The position numbers and the translations under genes are program-made. The notes under the pieces are model-generated. The model worked only from the letters and a program-made list of their open reading frames with translations. It was not told the origin of the DNA and did no database searches. A stretch of DNA of 64,000 nucleotides from Aspidapion aeneum (lineage: Eukaryota; Arthropoda; Insecta; Coleoptera; Brentidae). Of the stretch, positions 1-13,353 are shown piece by piece. The stretch is from assembly GCA_963576565.1 (NCBI GenBank), contig OY755048.1:10517984-10581983 (forward strand). Direction: 5' to 3'. Numbering within the stretch: the first letter of the stretch is position 1; every line of letters starts with the position of its first letter.

Positions 1-140
1 AAACATGGCTTGTGTGGTATCAAACGAAAGGTAATTAAGTCTAGAGTTGAATAAAATATATTTCAGTTTTTAGTTATATTAGCTGACACGTACACTATAA
101 CTATAGTACCTAGTGTGAGCTTAGGTGGCAGAGTATTTTT
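1..140 (+). mobile_element. CTGT double-hairpin element, 3' end
   Basis: This is the 3' end of the repeat family seen in full at 39077-39800, 40004-40767 and 41075-41826. It has the end of the last internal monomer, then a hairpin (arms AGCTGACAC and GTGTGAGCT, one mismatch from the family arms) and the tail GGCAGAGTATTTT. It lacks the GGGGCCCATATATT segment that other copies have between the hairpin and the tail. The rest of the copy lies outside the window. Confidence 0.85.
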
Positions 141-1914
141 AGTCCCAAAGTTAATATTACTATGGAATGACTGACGGAAATTTAGGAAAAGTTGGCGGAC
201 GCTTTGTTTTTCTTGTTCTTATGGGACATCGTTATTTAAATTTGCTTTTAAAGTCTGTTTAATGTTACGTGTATATTTGCTGTTAGATGTACAATGATGT
301 AAAACTATAATAAAAAGAAAAGTGCAATATTACTTTGGTATTAAATGTATGGGAGGGTGGGGCAAGTGCGGCATCTTAAGGTTCAACCTTAGAGTAAGAA
401 AATTTCTTACTCTAAGGGTTCAACGACGTATAAGTTTAGAGGAGACTGTTCCCGGATAGTTGAAATTTAGGGTACATTAGGAAAATTGATCAAAATAGAG
501 GAGTTCTTTTTTTTCTGGTCATCAACATTTTTTTAAGGCGCCTCCCCAATAATAAGTCTTTGCGACTCCGGTGGTCCTTCTAGTAATTTTCCATAGTTTG
601 GCAACTCTGTCCGCTCTCACGGCACTAATTGGGTCTCAAGAGTCAAGAGCAAACCCCATGAATGCAAAACAAATGCTGGGTTGCCAAGGTTCAGCTCCAA
701 CGTTCTAGGCGCAAGCCAGTTGCATATTAAAATTAGGAGACGGTACCGCAGACAATAAGAACAAAAAAATTGGTGCAAACCTGTTAATAAGCGAAAGTAC
801 TTTGGTGCGCTGCAAATGACGCTATAAAAGGTTTCGTGGATCTTAATTTGCGCGATTACAATGTCTTGATTTATGATTTCGAGGTAACTGTATTTTGAGC
901 GGCTCGTGTTTGGCGCCGTTAATACTTGCGCGGTATAAACACGTGTGATAAAAAAATTCGCAAACCACGATAAAATTATGTATTTTTAGGGGGTTAGGTT
1001 TTTAGGGGGGTTGTCAAAGTGACACAGTGTTACAATGGGGGAAGAAGGAATCCAAAATTGGCAAAAATGGTGTTATGTAATTTATAGCCCCTTATGACAA
1101 ATCGCTAAATAATTTATTCCAAATATTTACATGGCAATACTACAATATTTATCCTAGATTTCGTAATTTTTATTAATACTATGCACTTGTTAATGGTAAA
1201 CCACACTGACTGATCTCGGCTATGATACTTGTTGCATGAATTTATTTTCCACTTGCTCCACTCTCCCCTACATATCATCGACGAATCAGTTTAATATTGT
1301 TTGATTGATCAGAGGTCAACAATTGACTCATTTTTTAAATTAGATCGGCCCTGGACCACTCAGTATAAACACTGGCAAGACGGCATCGGCAGCTCGAACG
1401 GCAAATTATGAACAGGAACGCTGCCCGTAGCCATGCCCTGAATGATTCCACGGCAACCTTTAAGCGAGTAGAGATTCGGAAAAACGCTATTTAGCGAATT
1501 TTGGGATATCAAATCCCATGAGCCCAATTAGACCAAAATTTGAAAGTGCCAAGGGGCTAATCAATAAATAAAATTATGTACAGGTTCTTATGAAAAACAT
1601 GTTTATTGGTCCTGTCAGTCCTTATTAATACTGTTCAGGTATGAAGTGATAATCAAAATTAAAAACGTCTAATCAAACTTACCTTACTCCAATTTTTATG
1701 ATCTTGCCTTATGGGTCCTGATCCTTACTGATCATTATCAGTCCTGAGTGGTCCTTAAAAGTCCTGTAAATATATTATGCAAGTCTTTACGTATTGATCA
1801 GCCCTTGGGAAATGCATATTTTGCAAACTATAGGTATACATTTTATGAACAAATGCCAAGAGTTGCAGTATTGTTTCGCTATAAACCCAAAAAGCACAGT
1901 TTGACTTATAGTTA
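141..1914. other. No gene seen; AT-rich intergenic sequence
   Basis: I see no coding region, RNA gene or clear repeat boundary here. Short ORFs are at background level. Confidence 0.6.
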
Positions 1915-3330
1915 AGGTGGAAGATTTTTTAAACTGCGCTAGATCGAATGGTAAGAGATCAGACAATTTTAAGTGACCAGGTGTTTGCCTTCAATTTGAG
2001 TAGGAGGCCCGGTGTGACATCATAAATCCGAGATGGCGGTTTTTGTCATGTTTTTTCATAAACTTTGGCTTATAACTTTTGCAAAATTAATTAGTTTTAC
2101 AGAAAAACTGTTACGTACGTTTTTGGTTTGCAATAGAACAGCAATTAAGATAGTAAAAAAACTAGCTGTATATCTTAGAAAATAACAAAGATCTACATTT
2201 ATCAAAAAATACTAAAAAATAGTAACTTTTTTTCCCCAAAAAAAAAAAAAATAAGGAAGTTTAAGACTACCCCAAATAGATTGGTTGTAGATCATTCAAT
2301 TTTAGGTCGCCAGGTGTTTGACTCAAATTTGAGTAAGAGCACCTGTATGACGTCATACATCCAAAATTGCGATTTTTTCCATGTTTTTTCACAAACTTAT
2401 GATGATTTATTTGAAATAGAACAACAATTTAATAATTATAGTTTCAATAAGCTTTGTATCTTAAGAACTAAAAAAGATATTGTTATTTTTTTTTTAATAT
2501 TAAAAGAAATATAAAAATCAATTAAATAAAGAATATCCTCGGTCGTTTGGCGGTGGATCACTTAATTTTAAGTCGCCGGGTGTTTGCCTCAAATTTGAGT
2601 AGGAGCTCCTATATGAAAATGGGGGCATTTTCCTTTTTTTACAAACTCGAGATTATAACTTTCGCTAAATTAGTTTTACAGGAAAACTGCAAACAGGTTT
2701 TTTGTTTACAAGAGAACAACAAATAACATAGTAAAGAAATTAGTTTTATATCTTAAAAACTAAGAAAGATAAAAAAATAATTAAAATACAAAAAAATAGT
2801 AACTTTTTTTTACCCAAAGAAAAATTAATTTCTTTGTTAGTTTTTAAGATATAAAGCCAATCTTTCTATAAAAACAATTGGTGTTCTCTTACAAACAAAA
2901 AACGAACTTACAGTTTTTCTCTAAACTAAGTTATAAGCCAAAGTTAGTGAAAAGCATGAAAAAAGCCCCATCTTGGATTTATGAATTCACACGGGCCCTC
3001 CTATTCAAATTCGAGGCGACTTAATGTTAAGTACTCTATCGCCAATCGATCGAGGACAGTCGTACACCAAACATTCATTAAATTTAAGGCAACCGGTGAC
3101 TAAAAATCAAGTGATCCATAACCAATTTATTTGGGGTATAGCCTAAAACTTCCTTCCTCAATTTTCTTTATGGGCAAAAATTATGTATTTAGTATTTTTT
3201 GTTTAGCCATTAAGCAAATTTCTTAACTATATTAATTAGTGCTCTCTTGCAAAGAAAAACCGTATGAATAGTTTTTCTGTAAAACTAATTTACCGAAAGT
3301 TATTGTTTGTGAACAAACATGATACATATT
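1915..3330. repeat. Cluster of diverged ~280-bp repeats in both orientations
   Basis: About five related copies lie here. Three are forward (about 1915-2250, 2280-2530 and 2540-2840) and two inverted (about 2820-3060 and 3060-3330). Shared landmarks, in order, are a segment like AATTTTAAGTCGCCGGGTG, then CTCAAATTTGAGTAGGAG, then TTATAACTTT, then TTAGTTTTACAGAAAAACTG, then ATATCTTAAAAACTAA. The inverted copies show the complements. No coding capacity is seen. The family is unidentified. Confidence 0.6.
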
Positions 3331-3395
3331 ATAATGTTGGCATACACATGTAAAAAATCACAGTTCAATTGAAGAATTTAAAAAAAAAGTAATTT

Positions 3396-3858
3396 GCCGA
3401 TTTTTGGCGTATCAAGTCCGATAAGCCAATCACAAGCCGATCCCGGCTCCCGATCAAAACCTGGAATAAACCTTTGCCAATTTTATTTATTTAACTCTAG
3501 ACTAAATTAACTTAGACCTAAAAGAATCAAGTGTGTGAGTGTTTTTCGTGTTTTTTGTGGCCTATCCGATCTTCGAATCCATGTTTATTGAAAAAAGTAA
3601 GGTGAAATCTAATATTGGTTAACTACAAACAGCACACCAGCATCTGGAAAGGCAAAATTATGTTTTTGTGTATGCACATGTGTCTATTCGCAGAATGCTC
3701 ATTAATAGGGTTGCCATGACTTCTTTATTTTTTAATTAAAAAGCAACTAAAAGGGGTTAAGACCCCCCTGAGATTAGACTCGTAAATAAGATCGCATGGT
3801 TTGGTTTGGCTATGGAAAAAAAATAATACAAGTACAATTTCTTGTGTTTGATGTATAT
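3396..3858 (+). repeat. Dispersed ~450-bp direct repeat, copy A
   Basis: This segment matches 4530-5000 along most of its length. Both include GCCGATCCCGGCTCCCGAT, CTGGAAAGGCAAAATTATG, ATTCGCAGAATGCTCATTAA and a run ending GGTTAAGACCCCCCTGAG. The copies differ by scattered substitutions and small indels. No coding sequence is recognised. Confidence 0.7.
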
Positions 3859-4529
3859 AGTTCCTCCACTGAAATAAGCCGTATAAAAAAATTATATAAA
3901 TGTAAATAAATTATATTTGAAGTGTAAAACGGTGAAACCCAAGGGTGCAGGTGGTACTGTCGATACCTCTGATAATCCTTACAAGAAGAGATTAGGCACA
4001 TATAAACAGATTAGGTGCATTCGATACTTTTACTAAAAGACATTGGGAATACCTAGTTCTGTTTAAAATACAAAAATGTTTCCCAAAATTTAAAAATTAA
4101 TTTTTAATTGTACACACTCCTGAAAATTCCAAAATGGCTATTATGATTACAGTAGCTCGTGTCACTTTTATTGCAGTTTTTATGTGGCAGTTTTCAATAA
4201 TGCATGCATAAATAGACATCATCTGTTAAGCTGCGTTCCCAATGAAGCAACATTGAGCAACGATTTGTTTTTTCTTGTTGCCGTAAAGATGAAACTTTCA
4301 GAAACAATTATAAACTTTTTGTTCTAATCAAGCAACCAAATTTGTTAGTTGTCATTTTTTCGAAAAACAATTTTTGGTAAAAAAAATCAAAACGGAAAAT
4401 TATTTGACAAAAAAATTTTTGAAAACTTTTTTTGGTATGCAAAATTTGTATTAAACTATGCATTTTATGAACAAAAACATGAAGTTGTAGTATCATGTGA
4501 TAATAAGATAAGATAAGAATCCAAAAAAC

Positions 4530-5000
4530 GCGATTTGGCAATTTTTGGGGTATCAAGTCCCATAAGAGTCATATTCCCAACCAAAAGCCGATCCCGGCTC
4601 CCGATAAAAGCCTGGAATAAATCTTTGCCAATTTTATTTATTTAACTCTAGACTAAATTAACTTAGATCTAAAAGAATAAAGTGTGTGAGTGTTTTTCGT
4701 GATTTTCGTGGCTCCCCCGATCTTCAAATCCATGTTTATTGAAAAAAGTAAGGTCAAGTCTAATATTGGTTAACTATAAACAGCACACCAACATCTGGAA
4801 AGGCAAAATTATGTTTTTGTGTATGTGTCTATTCGCAGAATGCTCATTAATAGGGTTGCCATAACTTCTTTATTTATCAATTAAGGAGCAACTAAAAGGA
4901 GCTGGGGGGTTAAGACCCCCCTGAGATTAGACTCCCAAATGAGATGGCATGGTTTGCTTTGGCTATGGAAAAAAACATAATACAAATACAAATTTGTTTG
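4530..5000 (+). repeat. Dispersed ~450-bp direct repeat, copy B
   Basis: This is the second copy of the repeat at 3396-3858, about 1.13 kb downstream in the same orientation. It looks like an old local duplication or two insertions of one family. Confidence 0.7.
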
Positions 5001-7859
5001 ATGCAGTAGCGCATATAAGAGAAGGGTCCGGAGGTGATTATTACCAATTCACCTAGGGAAGTTTTAAAAAAATTTCCACAACTATCCCACAGGATACCAC
5101 AGGCCAGAGACGCACTCATAGTTTTGCCGCCCCGGGCAAAAAGCTAAAATGAGGCCCTTCGTAACAAAAATTAAAAGCGATAACGTAAACCACAGCCACA
5201 GCGGCGTAGCGTGACTTAAGGGGAGGGGTGGTCAAAGGCTGAAAAGAACACGCTTAAAAAAATAGGTCATCCATAGGTGAGTGCTTCAGGTAGTTAGTTC
5301 TTTGTTTTACACATTGCTTGTGTAAATCAAATTTTTTTACGGTGTCTGAAGGGCTTTAGTTTAAGTGATCTCTATATATGTATTTAGTTTATTATTTTTT
5401 TATAAATTAGACAGCCGATTTGCCGCCGCCTCAATTTGCCGCCCCCTCAATTTACCGCCAGGGGCAGAGGCCCGATTCGCCCGGGCCGAAGGACGACCCT
5501 AAACCGGGAACTAAACTAATGGTTAATTACCAAAAAACCAGTTTTTTAAAAACCAATTTTTTTTAACTGAAAATTTTTCCTAAAATAGTTTTTGAAAACA
5601 TTGTTGTAAAACTAATTTTTCCGAAATCACTTTTTTAAGAATTTTTCGAAAAGCCACTATTTCGAAAAACATTTTTTTTAACTAAGATTTTTACGTAAAG
5701 GTATTTTCAAATGACATTTTTCTCAAAAATGTTTTTATTATCATTTGAATTCAAAAATTTATTTGAAATGTGTTTTTAAAAAAAACAATTAAAAAAAAAT
5801 CCGAAAACTTATTTTTGAAAAAAAATTGTGAATCCCCTGTTATTCAAGCAACACTGAGCAACTTTTTGTTATGATTTGTTTCTTCTTATTTCCATAAATA
5901 TGAACATTTCAGAAACCCGTGCGGTTTGTGAGAAAATGTCCGGGAGAAGTAAGTTAGTGCCATTCCATGGTGTCCACAAGAAATTTTAGAAAAACCACAA
6001 TCTTAATACGCAATTTGATACATTTTCACCCGATCAACTGGTTTTTAGAAAAAAAATAATAGACATAACCTTAAATTTTTGACAAGTGTCAAATAATGTT
6101 GTGACGTAAGGGAGTATGTTCCAAAACCAACAACACATTAAGAATTAAATGGGGTCCTGACTGCACGCTTCGCGTGTAAGAATGCATGGGTATTGGGTCA
6201 CATAAACACCAAGGTTGCTCATTGTTTCTACAGGCTAGTTATTCTCGTACTTGAACAATGGGATGATTCCTATCGCGTGCTTTGGCCAAATACAAGCTTT
6301 AAATTAGCCCCAAGTCGTCACGTGCTATGCGAAAAGACCTCCATTGCGCAAGCTTCTCATACGATCCGAGCGAGAAACGTTCAGTCGGTACGGGGCAGGA
6401 GACAGATTTCACTTCAAACGCGTAAAATTCCCTAACTCTGATGAAGAGGCGACTATGCCATTGGTCGAGACAAGTAATTTCGCACAACACGCAACCGCTC
6501 AGAGTTTGCTATTGGTCAAAGCGTGTGATGTGGATGGTCACATCGTTCAAGACCAAGAATAGAGCCTCAGTTCACTTAGCTTTAGAGACCAATACACTTA
6601 GTTTTCCAGGGTTTTAAAAGCAGGTCTATATACGACTAACTGAAGAAACTCAATTTTTTACCATTTAAAATCAAACAAGTTTAATAATTTGTAATACACT
6701 AATCATAAATTTGAGGCGAGTTTTATTTAAAAACAAGGCAAATATAATTTAAAAATGAAAGAAAAACAGAATTGTATTTCTAAACGGATCGGCCATTTTA
6801 TGTAGATTTTACTACCTACCGACGACGCCACAGTGGATTTCCTGTAAATCAGGACTCAATTTCGGCACTAACTCCGAAGGGTGGATTAAAGGATATAAAA
6901 TCGTGAAATAATAAAAGTTTAACAATTTTTTTAATTGAAAAATATATATTCCAAGCAAGTTAATAAATTAATAAGTAGCACAAACTTATCTCTGTATTTT
7001 CAACCGAACTTCAGCCGTTTTCCAAAAAGAGAAATAACAATTTTTAAATCGAATTCCCTCCTTGATGCATTTATTTCTAAATTTTTACTAATACAAATTT
7101 TGTATTACAAAGTAATTTTTAAAGCTTCAGGGGGTGATTCTCGTAGTCGTAAGAAGTGATACATCATATCGTACAAAATGCCTCGTCTCGACCAATAGCA
7201 AGCACGCCAATAGTAGCGCGTTGTTAAAAGAGACTGAATTTTGAACCATTTTTGCGTGTGTGCAGCAAAATCTGTTCTACTACCTCGAAGCAATAGAACG
7301 TTGCTGGGGTATTTCGCAAGAGAAGCCTGCGTAATAGACGTTATTTCGCATAACGCATAACGCCATGTATATCATAATAGGGACAGGTTTACACCTAGCG
7401 GTCCAGTGGCATCCAGAATTCGTCAAAAATCTATTCAATTTTTACGTTTCTATATAAGCTTCTTTTAAAACAAAGCTCTTTAAAAAAGTTATATGTCTCT
7501 TATTTAGATAATAAAATTTCCTTTTTGACAATGTATAACATAATTTGATCAATATTACTTAACATTTTATTGGGGTCCCTAAGCCGGGATCATTTTTAAA
7601 AATTTGTTTTTTGCAATTTGGTCTTTAAGAAAATATTTATATTACACTTTTTGATAAAGATAAAATTTCCTTTCCAATGCCGTATCATTGAGTGGGATTA
7701 AATTTACCACCAACGATCAGTGGCGTCCATAAATGGAGGTTATTTACAGAAATCCGCGAAAATCTAATTTAAATATAAGTTTGCAATCGCTTTTTTTTAA
7801 CTATTAAGTACTCTGGACAAAAATGGTTGATGACTTAGTAAAATTTTCTTTTATGGATC
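5001..7859. other. No gene seen; low-complexity AT-rich DNA with short repeats
   Basis: At 5520-5830 there is a run of A/T-rich phrases resembling one another. Around 6457-6540 and 7150-7260 there are short, related segments in opposite orientation, including ATTGGTCGAGAC and its complement. I cannot assign a gene or a defined element. Confidence 0.5.
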
Positions 7860-8436
7860 GTTCATACTCGTCTTTTGTCTAGTCTTTTGTCTTGGTTTAG
7901 TCATATGTCTTGTCATAAGAAAGTTAAAACCACTGTTTCTTATGGGAGTGTTCATACAATGCTTTTGCTTTTGTTTTTGATTAGTCTTTGTCTTAAGAGT
8001 TGCCAACTTTCAATCCTTAGGACAAGGACTAAGACGAGTGACAGACATCAGCTGATATTTGTTGTTTTGTTTTTACAGGGCGTCCGAAGAGCGTAAGCGC
8101 GCGGCCGAAATTTTGAATTTACCGCCATTAATCATGTTTTTAACAGAAAATCTCAACATAACCTCAAAATTTTATTTGTTTTTATTTTCTTTTTCGCTTT
8201 TGTTCTTTCGTGTCTGTGTTTCGTGCACAAATTAGGTTAAATAAGATTGTTTTGTGTAGAAAATGACTTTTGAAAAGGGGCCTTTTTATTGAAATTGATT
8301 TTTTTTTTCAGTGGGTTATGACTAAGACTAATCAAAAACAAAAGACGAGTATGAACAGCCGATTTTGTTTAAGACAGCTAAGACTAATCAAAGGACAAAA
8401 ACTAATCAAAAACAAAAGACTAAGACGAGTATGAAC
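7860..8436. mobile_element. Putative non-autonomous DNA element with ~20-bp terminal inverted repeats
   Basis: The ends are inverted copies: GTTCATACTCGTCTTTTGTC on the left and GACTAAGACGAGTATGAAC on the right. Further inverted TAGTCTTTTGT / ACAAAAGACTA phrases lie inside each end. The interior has no recognisable transposase. No convincing target-site duplication is seen, so the superfamily is open. Confidence 0.6.
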
Positions 8437-10880
8437 AATACTTTAGACGATGCAAAACCTATGTAAGTAAACTTAGTCAAATAAAAAGTTAAAATTAAGT
8501 TAAACTTTTGACGATATTTGTAAATTAATAACCTCCATATATGGACATCACTCTATCGTTTTATTGTAAATACAACCCTTCCAAGTTTTACATAGTTGAA
8601 AATAGAAGTTTATCCTTTTTGTAAAGTCTTATACATGTTTTTATAAATTGCTAAGTTTAAAAAAAAAAGCAAAAAACGTATAATAAAAAGTTAATTTTAA
8701 AAGAGGAATCTAGTTTACGAACGCCACTGATGTTTTACCAATAGTCTCTTTACTGCAGAAAGTGGTATATGGTTTAAACAGAAATATGATTGGCTACAAA
8801 GAAGTATTATATAGATTTTTTTCACAAATTGCTTTGTTTCTAAGAAAATTGGTTAAACCTAAATATGTTTATAAGTTTATTTTAAATAAAATGTGCTAGA
8901 AATCAGCATAGGCAGCTCAAAGTATTTTGTTTAAAGTCTTTTTTTCTATATTTTTTCTTTGCATATTTTTAAAAAAATTAGTAGCTAATAAAAGAAAAAA
9001 TAGTCAAATATCCAAGAATGCGGCGCCATTTTGAAAATTTACCTGAAGGGAAAGGGGGTCGATGCTTTTACTATGTTTTATGGGACCCCAATGACTCTTG
9101 ATTGCGCCTGGTCTTGATTTGACTTTTTTTAAACTATTTTCTAGATTTTTTGTTATTTCTTATCGGCCACCATATTGAATATCTCATATTTGTCGAGGGA
9201 ATTTTTGTTGGAAAACTTCAGATTTGTATTCAGCACTTTAAAAAACATAAAATATGCAACTGAAAACAATTACACCTGATCCTTCCAGTTTGACCCCTCT
9301 CTGGATACCACTCACATAGCACCAAAATCACATCAACGTTAAGTTAACGTGAACAAAATAACAAAGTTATTTTTTACTAGAAAACAACCTCATTCCACGT
9401 GATATTTATTTTGTTAAATCTACATGCTTCAAGATAATATTAAAACAAGGAGAAATCAAGCTATAAAAATGTACTTTATGCTGAAGTTTCTAGTGCTGTG
9501 TATATAACGTCTTTTTTATTCACGTTATTTTCATGTGCCAAATTCACACTTGAAAAGTCCTCCACAACATGTTCCAAAACGCCACTAGATTACGACTCAA
9601 ACCGACCAACTTTCTGCGGCTTTTTTTGTCACGTTTTTTTTAATAACATTTTTTTTAACTTAAAAGTGACGCAAAAGGAAGTTATAAAAGTTCACTAGTT
9701 TATGACTACAACACATCAAGACAATTTTAAAGATGACGCTCAAGGCAAGGCAAACTATCTATATATACATTATGTTTTTCTTAAAAGCTAACCAGTAAAA
9801 ATTTTCACAGAATATTAATGTGTCTTTATCAGGTTAATAACTAATGCGTCGTGATCGTGAAGGATCAGGGATCAGCTCCTGAATAGGCTGTTGGACTTTA
9901 AAGGCCAAAGAACTCCCTGATAGATTTTGTCAAACTGAAAAATGCCGACAAAAGCCATGCAAGTTGCATTTAAAAATTCGTGTAGAAAAGGTGTAAATCT
10001 AATGTGATTTTGACGTTAATAAAAATCACTTGAAAATAACGTAAAAACATTGCTGTTTTAATTTGATAATTGCGTTATCACAACGCAGTTTTAAGCAACG
10101 TTATTTTTTATAACGTTAATTAGTGACCTACTAAACTTGTTTTCATATATGAAATAAACGTCTTTTTCTAGCAGCTTTTAAAATCAACGTTTCTTACGCG
10201 TTTTTTAGGTGTTAAGCACGTGATTGTGCTTTGTGGATATTTGGGCTGGGCTATAATAGAAAATTAAAGTGCGACATTAACATGCCGCATCTCTTACACA
10301 TATTTACATTAAAAAATTATCTAAAACATAAATAAGCCTTTGGAAAAATATTTTTTTAAATTTTAAAAACAAGCGTCACGACGAAACGGCTGGCAACCCT
10401 AGTAATTATTATTAGGTTGGACTGAGAACGTGCGACGCAGATGTACGAAAAATCCGACTCAGTTCGAATGTTTCCAGTGGCTCAATGCCTTTACTCCCAC
10501 CATATAGAAATTATATGGTTAAAGAGACTGAGCATAGTGCCTTTCTATACACCCTTAAGGCTTCCATTCACCAAAAGCCCGCATCTTTTTAATAAAAACG
10601 GCCTAGAGACGGACGCTCATTGAATTTAAGTAATCTCGCGACGCCGAAGTTTGTGCAGTGATTATTATTAAATTCTTATTTGTGAGTGCTGCTCGGACTA
10701 TACTTTATGCTTTATAATGGGTAAGAAACAAAAATAATTTAAGAAAAAAAATTCTATAAAAATAGCTTTTTCTTAGTAAAAATATGAAATTTGGTAAAGT
10801 CGCGTATCAGGAGCAATTAGTAGATTCTTTTAAAAAAAAATTATGCGGTAAAATTTTGTTTTTAAATAAAGTTTTACAAA
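8437..10880. other. No gene seen
   Basis: Sequence between two small elements. A part at about 9335-10130 is rich in AACGTT / TAACGT phrases in both orientations and may be an old fold-back element, but I could not fix its ends. Confidence 0.5.
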
Positions 10881-10882
10881 TA

Positions 10883-11070
10883 CAGTCGAACCTCTATAAT
10901 AACTCGAACCTGAAGGGACAACCAAAACAGTTTGAGTTATGGAGAGTTCGAGTTTTAGAAACTCGAGTTACATAGGTTAAAATACATGTAAAAAGTGCAG
11001 GTACCGCTTAAAAGGTTCGAGTTATAGAGGGGTTCGAGTTATAGAGGTTCAAGTTAGAGAGGTTCGACTG
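10883..11070. mobile_element. pogo/Tigger-like MITE (188 bp, TA target duplication)
   Basis: The element starts CAGTCGAACCTCTATAATAA and ends with GAGGTTCGACTG. It is flanked by TA on both sides (10881-10882 and 11071-11072). The interior repeats the phrase TTCGAGTTATAGAGG. CAGT-type ends with TA duplications are typical of the pogo branch of Tc1/mariner. No transposase is encoded, so it is a non-autonomous copy. Confidence 0.75.
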
Positions 11071-11178
11071 TATCATATTGACCGCAATATTTTTGTTTAA
11101 GTTTTCTCTTATTAGAAAGACAGGTCTCTTAGCGAGACATAAAAATAACATATATCAATAAAAAATGTTTAAAGTATT

Positions 11179-13250
11179 CAGTAAGCGAAAATAATAAGTA
11201 ATTCAACTCAACTTGTCATTTTATCAGAAATTTGGCGGTGCGAGATTTTCTTCCCTTCTCCATAATACATCAAACCTCCATTACCGCAACTTTAAAAATC
11301 ATCGCAGTAAGCTAAAATAATAAGTCATTAAAAATTATTATTTTGAATTTTTGGAGGTGGTTTTGACAGCCTGTGTTGCCTCAACTTATCATTTTATCAG
11401 AAATTTGGCGGTGGCACATTTTCTTCCCTTCCTCATAATACATCAAACCCCCTTTCCGCAACTTTCAAAATTATCTCAGTAAGCGAAAACAATATATAAT
11501 TAAAAATTATTATTTTGAATTTTTGGAGGTGACGTTGACAACCTGTGTTGCCTCAACTTGATATTTTATCAGAAATTTGGTGGTGGCAGATTTTCTTCCC
11601 TTCCCCATAATACATCAAACTCCTCAGTAAGAGAAAATAGTAAGTCATTAAAAATTATTATTTTGAATTTTTGGAGGTGATGTTGACAACCTATGTTGCC
11701 TCAACTTGTTATTTTATCAGAAATTTGGCGGTGGCAGATTTTCTTCCCTTCCCCATAATACATCAAACCCCCATTCCCGGCAACTTTAAAAATTATCTCA
11801 GTAAGTGAAAATAGTAAGACATTAAAAATTATTATTTTGAATTTTTGGAGGTGATTTTGACAGCTTGTGTTGCCTCAACTTATCATTTAATCAGAAATTT
11901 GGCGGTGGCAGATTTTCTTCCCTTCCCTATAATACATCAAACCACCACTCCCGCAACTTTAAAAATTATCTAAGTAAGCGAAAATAATAAGTAACTAAAA
12001 ATTATTATTTTGAATTTTTGGAGGTGATGTTGAAAACCTGTGTTGCCTCAACTTGTTATTTTATCAGAAATTTGGCGGTGGCAGATTTTCTTCCCTTCCC
12101 CATAATACATCAAACCCCCATTCCCGGCAACTTTAAAAATTATCTTAGTAAATGAAAATAGTAAGTCATTAAAAATTATTATTTTGAATTTTTGGAGGTG
12201 ATTTTGACAGCTTGTGTTGCCTCAACTTATCATTTAATCAGAAATTTGGCGGTGGCAGATTTTCTTCCCTTCCCTATAATACATCAAACCACCACTCCCG
12301 CAACTTTAAAAATTATCTCAGTAAGCGAAAATAATAAGTAACTAAAAATTATTATTTTGAATTTTTGGAGGTGATTTTGACAGCTTGTGTTGCCTCAACT
12401 TATCATTTAATCAGAAATTTGGCGGTAGCAGATTTTCGTCCCTTCCCTATAATACATCAAACCACCACTCCCGCAACTTTAAAAATTATCTCAGTAAGCG
12501 AAAATAATAAGTAACTAAAATTATATATAGAAAAGCCAGATAGTTTTATAACAATCCCACATAATGGATACCCTGGAAGATCTGAAAATTATATATATAT
12601 AGTAAATTTTAAAAGTAAGTCATTAAAAATTATTATTTTGAATTTTTGGAGGTGATTTTGACAGCTTGTGTTGCCTCAACTTATCATTTAATCAGAAATT
12701 TGGCGGTGGCAGATTTTCTTCCCTTCCCTATAATACATCAAACCACCACTCCCGCAACTTTAAAAATTATCTCAGTAAGCGAAAATAATAAGTAACTAAA
12801 AATTATTATTTTGAATTTTTGGAGGTGATGTTGACAACCTATGTTGCCTCAACTTGTTATTTTATCAGAAATTTGGCGGTGGCAGATTTTCTTCCCTTCC
12901 CCATAATACATCAAACCCCCATTCCCGGCAACTTTAAAAATTATCTCAGTAAGTGAAAATAGTAAGTCATTAAAAATTATTATTTTGAATTTTTGGAGGT
13001 GATTTTCACAGCCTGTGTTGCCTTAACTTGTCATTTTATTACAAATTTTGCGGTGGGAGATTTTCTCCCCCATAATACATCAAACACCCATTCTCGCAAC
13101 TTAAAAAATTATCCCGGTAAGCTAAAATAATAAGTCATTAAAAATTCTTACTTTAAATTTTTGGGGGTGATTTTGACAGCCTGTGTTACCTCAACCTATC
13201 ATTTTTTATCAGAAATTTGGTGGTAGCAGATTTTCTTCCCTTCCCCATAA
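11179..13250 (+). repeat. Satellite-like tandem array, unit ~172 bp, about 12 copies
   Basis: A head-to-tail array. Each unit contains CAGAAATTTGGCGGTGGCAG, TTCTTCCCTTCCCCATAAT, ACATCAAACCCCCATTCCC, a TCAGTAAGCGAAAATAATAA phrase and TTTTTGGAGGTGATTTTGAC. Two unit variants (TTGACAACCTGTG versus TTGACAGCTTGTG) recur along the middle of the array, suggesting partial two-unit homogenisation. The outer units, especially 13020-13250, are the most diverged, as expected at array edges. Confidence 0.9.
12522..12618. other. Non-satellite insertion inside the tandem array
   Basis: The array is interrupted by about 95 bp bounded by AATTATATATA-type runs. The insert includes AAGCCAGATAGTTTTATAAC and GATACCCTGGAAGATCTG, neither of which occurs in satellite units. 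After it, the array resumes with a normal unit. Its origin is unknown. Confidence 0.6.
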
Positions 13251-13353
13251 TTATTTATCCCTTATTAAAATACCTTGTATATTAGGTATTATTCCCATCA
13301 ACCCCTAATTACGGTTTCCAAGAATGGGCGCAGTAATTATTAGGCCAAACGAC

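Noticed and set aside
6193..6562. Overlapping ORFs of 72-80 aa around 6.2-6.6 kb
   Set aside because: The segment is GC-richer than its surroundings but frames overlap on both strands and no domain is recognisable.
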